A DNA stretch of 33,901 nucleotides from Lachnospiraceae bacterium (GTDB lineage Bacteria; Bacillota; Clostridia; Lachnospirales; Lachnospiraceae), in assembly GCA_022774505.1 (NCBI GenBank), contig JALFLW010000120.1:1-33901 (forward strand), written 5' to 3'. Every line of letters starts with the position of its first letter. The stretch's first letter is position 1. The translations under genes and the position numbers were made by a program. Below, piece by piece: positions 16,349-24,062 of this stretch. Below the pieces are notes generated by a model. It was not told the DNA's origin, made no database searches, and saw only the letters and a list, made by a program, of their open reading frames with translations.

Positions 16349-16436
16349 GTGCTGCCCTGACCACATTCCCCATGCCCGGCAGCACTATGATGACATGGGT
16401 ATGAAGCATTTTTACTTGTTGTCCGGCAGACCGGAC
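16349..16436 (-). other. Two hairpins in the purB-purA intergenic region
   Basis: GTGCTGCC (16349-16356) pairs with GGCAGCAC (16378-16385), and GTCCGG-CAGA-CCGGAC spans 16421-16436. Neither is followed by a U-tract on the minus strand. They may affect mRNA stability or the relative expression of purA; the first ends a few bases before the purA ribosome site. Confidence 0.5.
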
Positions 16437-16457
16437 AGCTGCTCCGGTAATTGATTC

Positions 16458-17912
16458 CTACACATTTATTTCTGATTTCATTCCAAGGATCTCCTGATTC
16501 TCATCGAGAATCGGCTTAACGATCTCCTGAACAAACTCCTCCACCTGCGAAGCAGAACGGCCTGTATATCTGGATGGCTCCATCAGTGCCTGAAGCTCCG
16601 GCAGAGTCATTGGGAATTCATCATCTGCAGCAATCAGCTCCAGAAGGTTGTTTTCCTTTCCTTCCTGCTTTACATTTTTGCCTGCTTCCATGGAAAGCTG
16701 ACGGATCTTCTCATGAAGCTCCTGTCTGTCTCCACCGGCCTTTACGGCATCCATCATGATATTCTCTGTTGCCATGAATGGAAGCTCTGCCATCAGGCGT
16801 TTCTCGATAACCTTATCATAAACAACCAGACCATCTACGACATTGAGTACCAGATCCAAAATACCGTCTGTGGCAAGGAAGCCCTCCGGCACACTGATAC
16901 GTTTATTGGCAGAATCGTCTAATGTACGCTCAAACCACTGACATGCGGAAGTAAACATTGTATTTGTCACATCAGCCATCACATAACGGGATAATGATGC
17001 AATACGCTCACTTCTCATTGGATTTCTCTTGTATGCCATCGCAGAAGACCCGATCTGATTCTTTTCAAACGGCTCCTCAATCTCTTTCAGATGCTGAAGC
17101 AGACGGATATCGTTTGAAAACTTGTGAGCACTCGCTGCGATTCCCGCCAAAACATTGACAACCCTTGTGTCAAGCTTTCTGGAGTAGGTTTGTCCTGATA
17201 CCGGGAAACATTCCTTAAAGCCCATTTTCTTGGCAATGATCTGATCAAGCTTCTTTACCTTTTCCTCATCTCCATCAAACAGCTCCATAAAGCTTGCCTG
17301 TGTTCCTGTAGTTCCCTTAGAGCCTAACAGCTTCATATGATCGATCACATGGTCCAGATCCTCCAGATCCATAAGAAATTCCTGCAGCCACAAAGTCGCC
17401 CTCTTACCTACTGTTGTTGGCTGGGCAGGCTGAAAATGAGTAAACGCCAGAGTCGGCTGTGACTTATACTTCATCGCAAATCTGGAAAGCTCATCAATGA
17501 CATTAATGAGTTTGTTGCGGATCAGATGAAGTGCCTCTGTCATAATAATAACATCCGTATTGTCTCCGACATAACATGAAGTCGCTCCCAGATGGATGAT
17601 GCCTTTTGCCTTCGGGCACTGTACACCGTATGCATACACATGTGACATGACATCATGACGTACCTGCTTCTCTCTCTCTTTGGCAACATCATAATTGATA
17701 TTATCTGCCTGAGACTTTAATTCCTCAATCTGTTCCTTTGTCACGGCAGGATTGCCATTCTCATCCAGAAGACCAAGTTCATTCTCCGCCTCGGCAAGCG
17801 CGATCCATAAACGTCTCCAGGTTTTGAATTTCTTGTCCGGAGAGAATATGTACTGCATTTCCCTGCTGGCATATCTCTCAGACAGTGGACTTGTGTATCT
17901 GTCGTTACTCAT
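16458..17912 (-). CDS. purB: Adenylosuccinate lyase
   Basis: Acts twice in purine synthesis, on SAICAR and on adenylosuccinate, releasing fumarate. The fumarase/aspartase-superfamily signature [15 protein letters not shown] with the catalytic flexible loop is present, as are [14 protein letters not shown] and [15 protein letters not shown]. The length of about 484 residues fits the longer, eukaryote-like type common in Clostridia. The ATG at 17912 follows GAGG by 6 bases. It lies 58 bases after purF and before purA, giving a compact operon that covers entry to the pathway and the IMP-to-AMP branch. Confidence 0.96.
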   Translation of the reverse strand: MSNDRYTSPLSERYASREMQYIFSPDKKFKTWRRLWIALAEAENELGLLDENGNPAVTKEQIEELKSQADNINYDVAKEREKQVRHDVMSHVYAYGVQCPKAKGIIHLGATSCYVGDNTDVIIMTEALHLIRNKLINVIDELSRFAMKYKSQPTLAFTHFQPAQPTTVGKRATLWLQEFLMDLEDLDHVIDHMKLLGSKGTTGTQASFMELFDGDEEKVKKLDQIIAKKMGFKECFPVSGQTYSRKLDTRVVNVLAGIAASAHKFSNDIRLLQHLKEIEEPFEKNQIGSSAMAYKRNPMRSERIASLSRYVMADVTNTMFTSACQWFERTLDDSANKRISVPEGFLATDGILDLVLNVVDGLVVYDKVIEKRLMAELPFMATENIMMDAVKAGGDRQELHEKIRQLSMEAGKNVKQEGKENNLLELIAADDEFPMTLPELQALMEPSRYTGRSASQVEEFVQEIVKPILDENQEILGMKSEINV

Positions 17913-17970
17913 ATCTAACCTCATTTCTGCGCAGCTTTACGCACGCCTTTGTTATAAATTGTTTTATTGT

Positions 17971-19461
17971 TTATTTATCATAGTCTCCGCGGATATCCTC
18001 CTTGGGTGGATCCAAAGGATATTTTCCGGAGAAACAAGCATGACAATATCCCTGATCTCCGTCGATCAGCTCACTGAGCCTGTTCAGATCGAGATATCCC
18101 AGAGAATCCGCACCGATCATTTCCGCGATCTGCCCGACCGTATGGCTGAACGCCGGGAGCTGGTCGCTGGACGGTACATCTGTTCCAAAGTAACAAGGAT
18201 ACTTAAATGGCGGGGAACTGATACGCACATGTACCTCACTGGCCCCTGCATCCTTTAACATCTTGACAATACGGGCACTGGTCGTTCCTCTGACGATCGA
18301 ATCATCTACCATGACAACACGCTTGCCGTGCACTATCTCACGAAGAACATTCAGCTTCACCATGACACTGGACTCTCTGGCAGACTGCTTAGGCTTTATA
18401 AATGTCCGGCCTACATAGCTGTTTTTTACAAATGCCGTACCATACGGAATCCCTGACTCCAGAGAAAATCCCATGGCAGCTGCATTTCCTGACTCCGGTA
18501 CTCCGACGACGATGTCCGCATCAACCGGATGTGTCTGTGCCAGGATCCTTCCTGCGATAATACGTGAGCTGTGGACACTGATCCCATCAATATAACTGTC
18601 CGGCCTTGCAAAATAAATATATTCAAAAATGCATTTTGCATGAGTCTGTGTCATCAATGACCTGTCGGAAGAGATACCCTCCGGTGTGATCGTGACGATC
18701 TCTCCCGGTTCTACATCCCGGATAAACTCTGCGCCAACCGTATCTAATGCACAGGATTCACTGGACAGCATATATGCCCCGTCTCTCTTGCCGATACAAA
18801 GAGGACGGAATCCAAAAGGATCTCTTGCACCGATCAGCTTACGCGGGCTGGCCACGACTAAAGAATACGCACCCTTTATCTTTTTCATGGCTTCTTTTAC
18901 GGCATCCTCAACCTTACCAACCTTTAGCCGCTCTCTGGCGATCAGATAGGCGATCACCTCAGAATCGATGGTTGTCTGGAAGATTGCCCCGCTAAGCTCC
19001 AGCTCACGACGAAGCTCCAGTGCGTTCACAAGATTTCCATTATGTGCCAAAGACAATGTCCCTTTGATGTAATTTAATACAAGCGGCTGTGTATTTTCAG
19101 CGACACTTGCCCCTGCAGTCGAATAACGAACATGGCCTACGCCAATATCCCCTTTCATTCTGCCAAGGTTCTCTGCATTAAATACTTCATTGACAAGTCC
19201 CATTCCCTTCACACAGGAAGAGTTTCTCGGTGGTCCATCCGTGCGGCTTACTGCAATGCCACAGCTTTCCTGACCCCGGTGCTGGAGGGAAAATAATCCG
19301 TAATAGATCGTGGAAGCCACATCCCTGCCTTCCATATCATACATTCCAAATACTCCGCATTCCTCTCCAAGCTTCGTCTCTTCTGCCTGATCAAGCAGAC
19401 AGCCGGAACAATGGCATTTTTCACATGATGTCTGTTTGTTACATTTGGTATGCTCGCTCAT
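17971..19461 (-). CDS. purF: Amidophosphoribosyltransferase with Cys-rich propeptide
   Basis: Commits PRPP to purine synthesis by transfer of glutamine amide nitrogen. An N-terminal Ntn glutaminase domain begins at the predicted mature Cys35 (EECGVFGMYD); LQHRGQESCG, GVGHVRYSTAG and LAHNGNLVNA follow. The C-terminal phosphoribosyltransferase part has the PRPP loop VVMVDDSIVRGTTS. Cysteines expected to hold a 4Fe-4S cluster are seen in AKCIFEY, PCYFGTD and CHACFSG, as in Bacillus PurF. The 34-residue propeptide is odd: it contains C7, C13, C16, C18 and C21 in a CX5CX2CXCX2C pattern. The ATG at 19461 follows GGAG by 6 bases. It leads the purF-purB-purA operon. Confidence 0.96.
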   Translation of the reverse strand: MSEHTKCNKQTSCEKCHCSGCLLDQAEETKLGEECGVFGMYDMEGRDVASTIYYGLFSLQHRGQESCGIAVSRTDGPPRNSSCVKGMGLVNEVFNAENLGRMKGDIGVGHVRYSTAGASVAENTQPLVLNYIKGTLSLAHNGNLVNALELRRELELSGAIFQTTIDSEVIAYLIARERLKVGKVEDAVKEAMKKIKGAYSLVVASPRKLIGARDPFGFRPLCIGKRDGAYMLSSESCALDTVGAEFIRDVEPGEIVTITPEGISSDRSLMTQTHAKCIFEYIYFARPDSYIDGISVHSSRIIAGRILAQTHPVDADIVVGVPESGNAAAMGFSLESGIPYGTAFVKNSYVGRTFIKPKQSARESSVMVKLNVLREIVHGKRVVMVDDSIVRGTTSARIVKMLKDAGASEVHVRISSPPFKYPCYFGTDVPSSDQLPAFSHTVGQIAEMIGADSLGYLDLNRLSELIDGDQGYCHACFSGKYPLDPPKEDIRGDYDK

Positions 19462-19514
19462 TTTTGTCTCCATTCTTATGCAATTGTCCTAATACCCCTA
19501 TTAACACAAGATAT

Positions 19515-19542
19515 ATTATATCAATTCCACAAAAAATCTCAA
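19515..19542 (-). promoter_or_regulatory. purF operon promoter
   Basis: On the minus strand TTGAGA (19537-19542) and TGATATAAT (TATAAT at 19515-19520) have a 16-base spacer. The leader to the purF start is only about 45 bases, too short for a purine riboswitch; none was seen. Confidence 0.7.
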
Positions 19543-19570
19543 GAGCAAAATTACATTTCCTCTACATACC

Positions 19571-20215
19571 TTATATCCGAACATAGCTGAGTATCATATC
19601 CTTCAGCAAAAGCAGCTCTTTCGTATAATCTTTATTTTCCTCTGACCCCCATATGAAGCCCCCTGCATAATGTGTACAGGCTGCCATCATTGTCTGTACT
19701 GTCACATGCATAAATTCGTCCTCCGGAATGTCCGTCCGAAAGCTGTGATCCTCCTTTGCCTTTTCATACATCATATGAAATCTTGTATCTGCGGACCAGA
19801 GCGATTGATGAAATTCCACAAGCTTATCATCCTCTTTTCCCTCCAGACGGACGAAATGATTGAAATTGTCATTATATATAAGGAGGTCTTTGTGATTCTG
19901 ATACATATCAATATACTGATCCATCGTAAATATCAGCCGGTCCAGTGCGGAAATATTGCCAATGGAGCTGATGGGACGCACCCTGTCCAGTTCATCCAGA
20001 TACTGCTTCCATTTCCTGCTGCAGACAGAGATTGCCAGATCACGTTTGTTCTTATAATATCTGAAAACAGTCGCACGTCCCACTCCCGCGGCTTCTGCGA
20101 TCTCATCCATACTAACTGCTTCTATTTTTTTCACAACAAAGATATCAAATGCCGTATCGAGAATTAATCCGTCTCTCTCCTCCATCTCCTTCTTAACCTT
20201 TTCAGGGTCTCTCAC
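19571..20215 (-). CDS. TetR/AcrR-family transcriptional regulator
   Basis: The N-terminal helix-turn-helix is clear: VSMDEIAEAAGVGRATVFRYYKNKRDLAISV. The C-terminal ligand-binding domain (about 150 residues) is not assignable to a known ligand. The GTG start follows AGGAGG by 9 bases. It lies 75 bases after the GH3 lipoprotein gene in the same direction, and that gap holds an AT-rich segment with a possible promoter. Its target is unknown; the neighbouring hexosaminidase is a candidate. Confidence 0.9.
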   Translation of the reverse strand: MRDPEKVKKEMEERDGLILDTAFDIFVVKKIEAVSMDEIAEAAGVGRATVFRYYKNKRDLAISVCSRKWKQYLDELDRVRPISSIGNISALDRLIFTMDQYIDMYQNHKDLLIYNDNFNHFVRLEGKEDDKLVEFHQSLWSADTRFHMMYEKAKEDHSFRTDIPEDEFMHVTVQTMMAACTHYAGGFIWGSEENKDYTKELLLLKDMILSYVRI

Positions 20216-20289
20216 GATCTGTTTCCTCCTTAATATAAAGTACTATTTTTTATTTCTTCGCGCCCTTGCTCTTTTAATACCTTTTCCGT

Positions 20290-21624
20290 TTATTTCGCAG
20301 AGGACTCAGGAACCAGTGTTTCTGTCGGTGTTTCCATGTCTTCCAATGTCATGATCCCTTTCTTAAATTTTAATTTAAGTATCCTCTGTACCGTATCATT
20401 CAATCGTTTTTGTGTGATCTTTCCCGATTGAACCTTTTTTAAAACAGCCTCATACGCTTTCGGCAGATCCTCCGGCATCAATATGATATCTGCTCCGGCA
20501 TCAAATGACTTTACGGCAGCATCAACCGCACTGTATTTTTCTGTGATCGATGCCATATCAAAGGCATCTGTCACGATCAAGCCGCCAAAATTTAATTCCT
20601 CACGCAGTATTGTCGTCATGATCAGCTTTGACATGCTGGCAGGCTCACTTGTCTCGGTAACACGGCTTACCGAAATATGGGATATCATCACAAAATCGGC
20701 ACCGGCATTCATTCCTGACACAAACGGCACAAAGTCAATCTTTCGCAGCTTGGATATACTGCTGTCCAGATCTACGCTTCCCTGATGGGTGTCCCCGCTG
20801 GATGCTCCCTGTCCCGGAAAATGCTTTAATGTTGAACAGACATTCTGACTTTCCAGCCCTTTTACATAGGCACTGACAAATTCTGCCACCTTGTCCGGAT
20901 CATCACCAAAGGAACGTGTGCCTATCTCACTGTTCATCTCACTTGTCTTTACATCGGCCACCGGTGCAAAATCCACATTAAAGCCAAGCTTATAAATCTG
21001 CTTTCCTATGGTAGCTGCCATTTCATATACATAATCCGCATCCTTGTTTTCTCCGATCTCTTCCATGGTCGGAAATGTCGTCGTTTTCATTTTCTCATTG
21101 TTTCCGATTCTTGCCACATCACCGCCCTCTTCATCGACAGCGATAAATAACGGCGTCGTCGAATTTTTCTGAAGCTTACGGATCAGCTTTTTGGTCTGTT
21201 TACGGTTCCATATATTTCTGGAAAACAGGATCACTCCCCCCACACAGTATTTTTCCAGAGATTTCTTCATTTTTTTTGTTATTTTGCGATGTTCAAAATA
21301 ATCTCCCTTTGTATTGTCCAGACTTTCCAGATTCACTGTAAAGAGCTGTCCTACCTTTTCCTCATCACTCATGGTATCCAGATATTCCAGAGATGCATAT
21401 GTCGCATCCTGCTCACTCATTCCCGGCTGCTCAGGTTCCTCCGTCTGTGTCCCGGCCGTAGTCTCCGGCGGAATATACTCCTCTACTTTTTTCTGTCCCG
21501 GAAGAGTACATCCTGTGAGTACCGAAGACAAAAGGATGCTCATACTAAGACCGACTGCCCATAGTTTCTTGCGAAAATAGCACCCATGGCTGAAAATATC
21601 TTTTCTTTCGTTTTGGTATATCAT
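20290..21624 (-). CDS. Lipoprotein beta-N-acetylhexosaminidase (GH3, NagZ-like)
   Basis: Glycoside hydrolase family 3 enzyme, probably removing N-acetylglucosamine from muropeptides at the cell surface. It starts with a lipoprotein signal ending in the lipobox VLTGC. The GH3 core shows VDEEGGDVARIG, FAPVADVKTSEMN, GTRSFGDDP, KHFPGQGASSGDTHQG (Lys-His and Asp-His typical of NagZ) and the nucleophile Asp in IVTDAFDMASI. I chose the ATG at 21624, 11 bases after AAAGG; the frame extends to 21729, but that part lies across the promoter of the divergent small gene and has no ribosome site. E. coli NagZ is cytoplasmic and shorter; exported lipoprotein forms are usual in Firmicutes. Confidence 0.92.
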   Translation of the reverse strand: MIYQNERKDIFSHGCYFRKKLWAVGLSMSILLSSVLTGCTLPGQKKVEEYIPPETTAGTQTEEPEQPGMSEQDATYASLEYLDTMSDEEKVGQLFTVNLESLDNTKGDYFEHRKITKKMKKSLEKYCVGGVILFSRNIWNRKQTKKLIRKLQKNSTTPLFIAVDEEGGDVARIGNNEKMKTTTFPTMEEIGENKDADYVYEMAATIGKQIYKLGFNVDFAPVADVKTSEMNSEIGTRSFGDDPDKVAEFVSAYVKGLESQNVCSTLKHFPGQGASSGDTHQGSVDLDSSISKLRKIDFVPFVSGMNAGADFVMISHISVSRVTETSEPASMSKLIMTTILREELNFGGLIVTDAFDMASITEKYSAVDAAVKSFDAGADIILMPEDLPKAYEAVLKKVQSGKITQKRLNDTVQRILKLKFKKGIMTLEDMETPTETLVPESSAK

Positions 21625-21704
21625 ATTTTTCCATGCCTTTCTATTGAGAATATGAATTTTTATTTTTACATTTTCTGCAATTTTGATATTTTTTTTTACT
21701 TTTT

Positions 21705-21783
21705 GGAAACTGTCCAAGCGTCCCCGCATAACTTTAAAATGTATATAATTCCTGTCATATCAAATGACAGAACGGAGGTTTTT
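21705..21783 (+). promoter_or_regulatory. Upstream region of high-cysteine gene 1, with conserved hairpin leader
   Basis: GGAAACTGTCCAAGC (21705-21719) is identical to 22449-22463 before the paralogue. CATA follows at the same distance (21727 here, 22471 there). A TATAAT box is at 21744-21749. The stem CTGTCAT-ATCAA-ATGACAG (21752-21770) ends 3 bases before GGAGG, so it could influence translation. Confidence 0.65.
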
Positions 21784-21993
21784 ATGAGCGATTTAGCAGC
21801 TACTGACTGCGGATGCGGATGCAGCAACAATAACGAAGGAGGATGCAGCTGGATCATTATCCTTCTCCTGCTGTGCTGCTGTTGTGGCAATAATGACAGC
21901 GGATGCGGACTTTCCAACGGATTCGGTGATAACTGCTGCAGTTCCATTATCTGGATCTTACTTATTCTGTGCTGCTGCGGAAACGGTTTCTAG
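21784..21993 (+). CDS. High-cysteine mini-protein 1 (69 aa)
   Basis: A 69-residue protein with 14 cysteines. It has two similar hydrophobic blocks, each ending in a cysteine cluster and Gly-Asn: WIIILLLLCCCCGN and IIWILLILCCCGN, joined by a Gly/Asn/Ser linker. The N-terminus MSDLAATDCGCGCS is shared with the paralogue at 22530. RefSeq names similar clostridial proteins 'chorion class high-cysteine protein', but no function is established. GGAGG lies 5 bases before the ATG. The longer upstream frame is ignored because it crosses the promoter. It has its own terminator. The hydrophobic blocks could insert in a membrane or, by analogy with small spore proteins, pack in a spore layer; that is speculation. 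Confidence 0.85.
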   Translation: MSDLAATDCGCGCSNNNEGGCSWIIILLLLCCCCGNNDSGCGLSNGFGDNCCSSIIWILLILCCCGNGF

Positions 21994-22020
21994 GAATTGT
22001 CTGTTTCCGTCACATATCGG

Positions 22021-22044
22021 AGGGCAAAACACTTGTTTTGCCCT
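22021..22044 (+). terminator. Terminator of high-cysteine gene 1
   Basis: AGGGCAAAAC, loop ACTT, GTTTTGCCCT, then TTTT. The 10-bp arms are identical to the two terminators at 10405 and 10497. Confidence 0.88.
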
Positions 22045-22072
22045 TTTGCAGTATATATAAAACTGCTGTTTC

Positions 22073-22255
22073 CTAATTTCGTGAAGCATACCGGTCCTGC
22101 ATCCGTTTTCTGCATTTTTCACATTCCCGGTCAATCTCGTAAACAGTATCCTCATCAATGATAAGATCTCCATCCCATCCGTCCGTACTGCCGATATCTG
22201 TCTGAGCTGCCTTATATTGTCTTTCATGATCAGTCCCATAATAAAAGTATCTCAT
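22073..22255 (-). CDS. Small hypothetical protein (60 aa) with a CxxC motif
   Basis: I do not recognise this protein. It is 60 residues, hydrophilic, with an acidic middle (GDLIIDEDTVYEID) and a basic C-terminus with ECEKCRKRMQDR. GGAGG lies 4 bases before the ATG, and the composition is protein-like, so I take it as real rather than a shadow. It lies between the two high-cysteine genes, on the opposite strand, and meets the terminator of gene 1. The CxxC may bind metal, but one such motif alone is not enough to say so. Confidence 0.62.
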   Translation of the reverse strand: MRYFYYGTDHERQYKAAQTDIGSTDGWDGDLIIDEDTVYEIDRECEKCRKRMQDRYASRN

Positions 22256-22400
22256 ACTGCCTCCATTCTATCCACGGTAATTATCACCAATGGATCCGTT
22301 ATGTATCATGGTAAACAACATCTAAAAACGCTTTCAAAAACTGATCATGTCTCCATTTATATTTTCTGTTTATATCATACTATGCCAAAATCCGCTTTTT

Positions 22401-22442
22401 GTCTCTAGAAATCCTACTGATCTGCAACAATTTTTTTAGTCA
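22401..22442 (+). repeat. Fragment of the dispersed repeat (copy D)
   Basis: From AGAAATCCTACTGATCTGC to TTTTTTTAGTCA (22407-22442) this matches the complement of 33756-33791 with only two mismatches. The outer homology (22401-22406) is weaker. It ends at the upstream region of high-cysteine gene 2. Only this piece of the element is present. Confidence 0.8.
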
Positions 22443-22448
22443 TTTTCC

Positions 22449-22516
22449 GGAAACTGTCCAAGCATACATACATATGATAGGAATGTAAACAAATTTACTG
22501 TCATGTAAAGTGACAG
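22449..22516 (+). promoter_or_regulatory. Upstream region of high-cysteine gene 2, with conserved hairpin leader
   Basis: GGAAACTGTCCAAGC (22449-22463), then CATATGAT at 22471, then the stem CTGTCAT-GTAAA-GTGACAG (22498-22516) 3 bases before GGAGG. Compared with gene 1 one pair changes from T-A to T-G: the stem would still form in RNA. Confidence 0.65.
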
Positions 22517-22529
22517 AATGGAGGTTCTC

Positions 22530-22736
22530 ATGAGCGATTTAGCGGCAACCGGTTGTGGCGGTGGATGTTCATCAAATGAAGGGGGATGCAGTTGGATCAT
22601 TATCCTTCTGCTTCTGTGCTGCTGTTGCGGCAATGGCAACAGTGGTTTCGGCGGATTTGGAAACGGAGATGGCTGCGGCTGCAATTCCATCATCTGGATT
22701 CTTTTGCTGTGCTGCTGTTGTGGCAACGGTTTCTAA
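22530..22736 (+). CDS. High-cysteine mini-protein 2 (68 aa)
   Basis: Paralogue of the protein at 21784: same start MSDLAAT, same two blocks (WIIILLLLCCCCGN and IIWILLLCCCCGN) and the same end CGNGF. It has 13 cysteines in 68 residues. The linker differs and is richer in glycine (GFGGFGNGDG). GGAGG lies 5 bases before the ATG, and a strong terminator follows. The leader is also duplicated, so the unit copied was promoter, leader and gene. Function unknown. Confidence 0.85.
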   Translation: MSDLAATGCGGGCSSNEGGCSWIIILLLLCCCCGNGNSGFGGFGNGDGCGCNSIIWILLLCCCCGNGF

Positions 22737-22783
22737 ACCGACTACATTATATTCTGTATAGCAGTCATAAACTGCAGATCCAC

Positions 22784-22808
22784 ACCGGCTGTCCCTGGGA
22801 CAGCCGGT
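22784..22808 (+). terminator. Terminator of high-cysteine gene 2
   Basis: ACCGGCTGTCCC-T-GGGACAGCCGGT is a near-perfect GC-rich stem followed by TTTTTC. It lies between this gene and the convergent aroC. Confidence 0.92.
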
Positions 22809-22855
22809 TTTTCTTTCTTTTCAGCCCACAAGTCATCTGCCACACGAAGTACCTG

Positions 22856-23959
22856 TCATCTGTCCCAAAACTTTTTAATGAGCTCCACACGTGAGGTCAT
22901 AGCCACCAGCAGCATATCCAAAACACAGATTGCTGTCATTGACTCCACAACTACTACGGCACGCGGCACAATGATCGGATCATGACGTCCTTTGATCGAG
23001 ATCTCGATTTCTTCTCCATTCCGATTTACGGTCTTTTGTGTCCTCGCAATGGAAGGCGTAGGTTTTATCGCTGCCCGGAGTATGATATCACTCCCATCAC
23101 TGATACCTCCCAGGATGCCACCCGCATGATTCGTGCTCTTTATTATATTTCCCGTATCATCTTTCCGGAATCCATCATTATCCTGTGAGCCAAAACTGTC
23201 TGCTGCCGCAAATCCGTCTCCGATCTCTACTCCTTTAACCGCACCGATGGACATAACTGCCTTTGCCAGATTTGCATCCAGCTTTTCAAACACAGGCTCT
23301 CCAACTCCCGCAGGCATGCCTTTTACCATACATTCTATAATACCGCCCACCGAATCCTGTTCATTCATTTTATTTTCTAATAAGATCTCTGCTCTGTCGG
23401 AAGCTTCCAGATCCGGCATATACAAAGGACTTTTCATGATATCTGCAAGATCTGCTCTGCCCGGATCGATCGCGATCCCCCCAATAGATCTGGTATAAGC
23501 CTGAACCGTGATCCCCATGCTCTTTAACAATTCCTCTGCAACCGCTCCGGCCGCAACCCTGCCGATCGTTTCTCTGCCTGAAGAACGTCCCCCTCCCCGG
23601 TAATCACGAAAACCATATTTTTGATCAAATGTATAATCAGCATGACCCGGACGATAATATTGCGCGATTTCCGAATAATCGGAGGATCTCTGTGTCTTAT
23701 TATATACAACCATTGAAATCGGCGTTCCGGTTGTCTTTCCCTCAAAAATTCCAGACTGTATCTCCACCAGATCTTCTTCTTTTCTTGGTGTCGAATACCT
23801 GGTCTGTCCCGGTTTACGGCGGTTAAGATACTGCTGCACTGTCTTTTCATCAAGCTCCAGTCCTGCCGGACATCCGTCTACAATGACCCCGACTCCTCTT
23901 CCATGAGATTCCCCCCATGTCGTCACCTTGAAGATATTACCAAATGTTGATCCTGCCAT
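22856..23959 (-). CDS. aroC: Chorismate synthase
   Basis: Last step of the shikimate pathway: FMN-dependent conversion of EPSP to chorismate. The family signatures are present: GESHGRGVGVIVDGCPAG, RPGHADYTFDQKYG, DYRGGGRSSGRET(I)GRVAAGA, and near the C-terminus the RHDPIIVPRAVVVVESM stretch. The length of 367 residues is normal. AGGA lies 8 bases before the ATG. No other aro genes are nearby; it sits alone between the chemoreceptor and the convergent high-cysteine gene. Confidence 0.97.
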   Translation of the reverse strand: MAGSTFGNIFKVTTWGESHGRGVGVIVDGCPAGLELDEKTVQQYLNRRKPGQTRYSTPRKEEDLVEIQSGIFEGKTTGTPISMVVYNKTQRSSDYSEIAQYYRPGHADYTFDQKYGFRDYRGGGRSSGRETIGRVAAGAVAEELLKSMGITVQAYTRSIGGIAIDPGRADLADIMKSPLYMPDLEASDRAEILLENKMNEQDSVGGIIECMVKGMPAGVGEPVFEKLDANLAKAVMSIGAVKGVEIGDGFAAADSFGSQDNDGFRKDDTGNIIKSTNHAGGILGGISDGSDIILRAAIKPTPSIARTQKTVNRNGEEIEISIKGRHDPIIVPRAVVVVESMTAICVLDMLLVAMTSRVELIKKFWDR

Positions 23960-24001
23960 TTTTTCTTTTCCTTTCTTTTGTCTTTTGCCAAAACAGACGA
24001 A

Positions 24002-24040
24002 CGCAGCAGGAAATCCTTACTATGCAGATTTCCTGCTGCG
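24002..24040. terminator. Strong 14-bp hairpin between chemoreceptor and aroC
   Basis: CGCAGCAGGAAATC (24002-24015) pairs perfectly with GATTTCCTGCTGCG (24027-24040). It lies 22 bases past the chemoreceptor stop and is probably its terminator, although the minus-strand tail (TTCGTCTGTTTT) is a weak U-tract. Confidence 0.6.
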
Positions 24041-24062
24041 ATATGTTATTTATTAATGATTA

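Noticed and set aside
19462-19570. Purine riboswitch before purF
   Set aside because: The distance from the -10 box to the start codon is about 50 bases, too short, and no purine aptamer core was seen.
21586-21783. Long N-terminal extension of high-cysteine protein 1
   Set aside because: The open frame runs upstream to 21586, but the internal ATG at 21784 has a perfect ribosome site, and the upstream part covers the conserved box and hairpin that also precede the paralogue.
21696-21947. Minus-strand frame rich in His, Gln and Pro opposite high-cysteine gene 1 (and the similar one at 22436-22726)
   Set aside because: They are antisense shadows of Gly/Cys/Leu codons, have no ribosome site, and the similarity of the two frames follows from the paralogy of the plus-strand genes.
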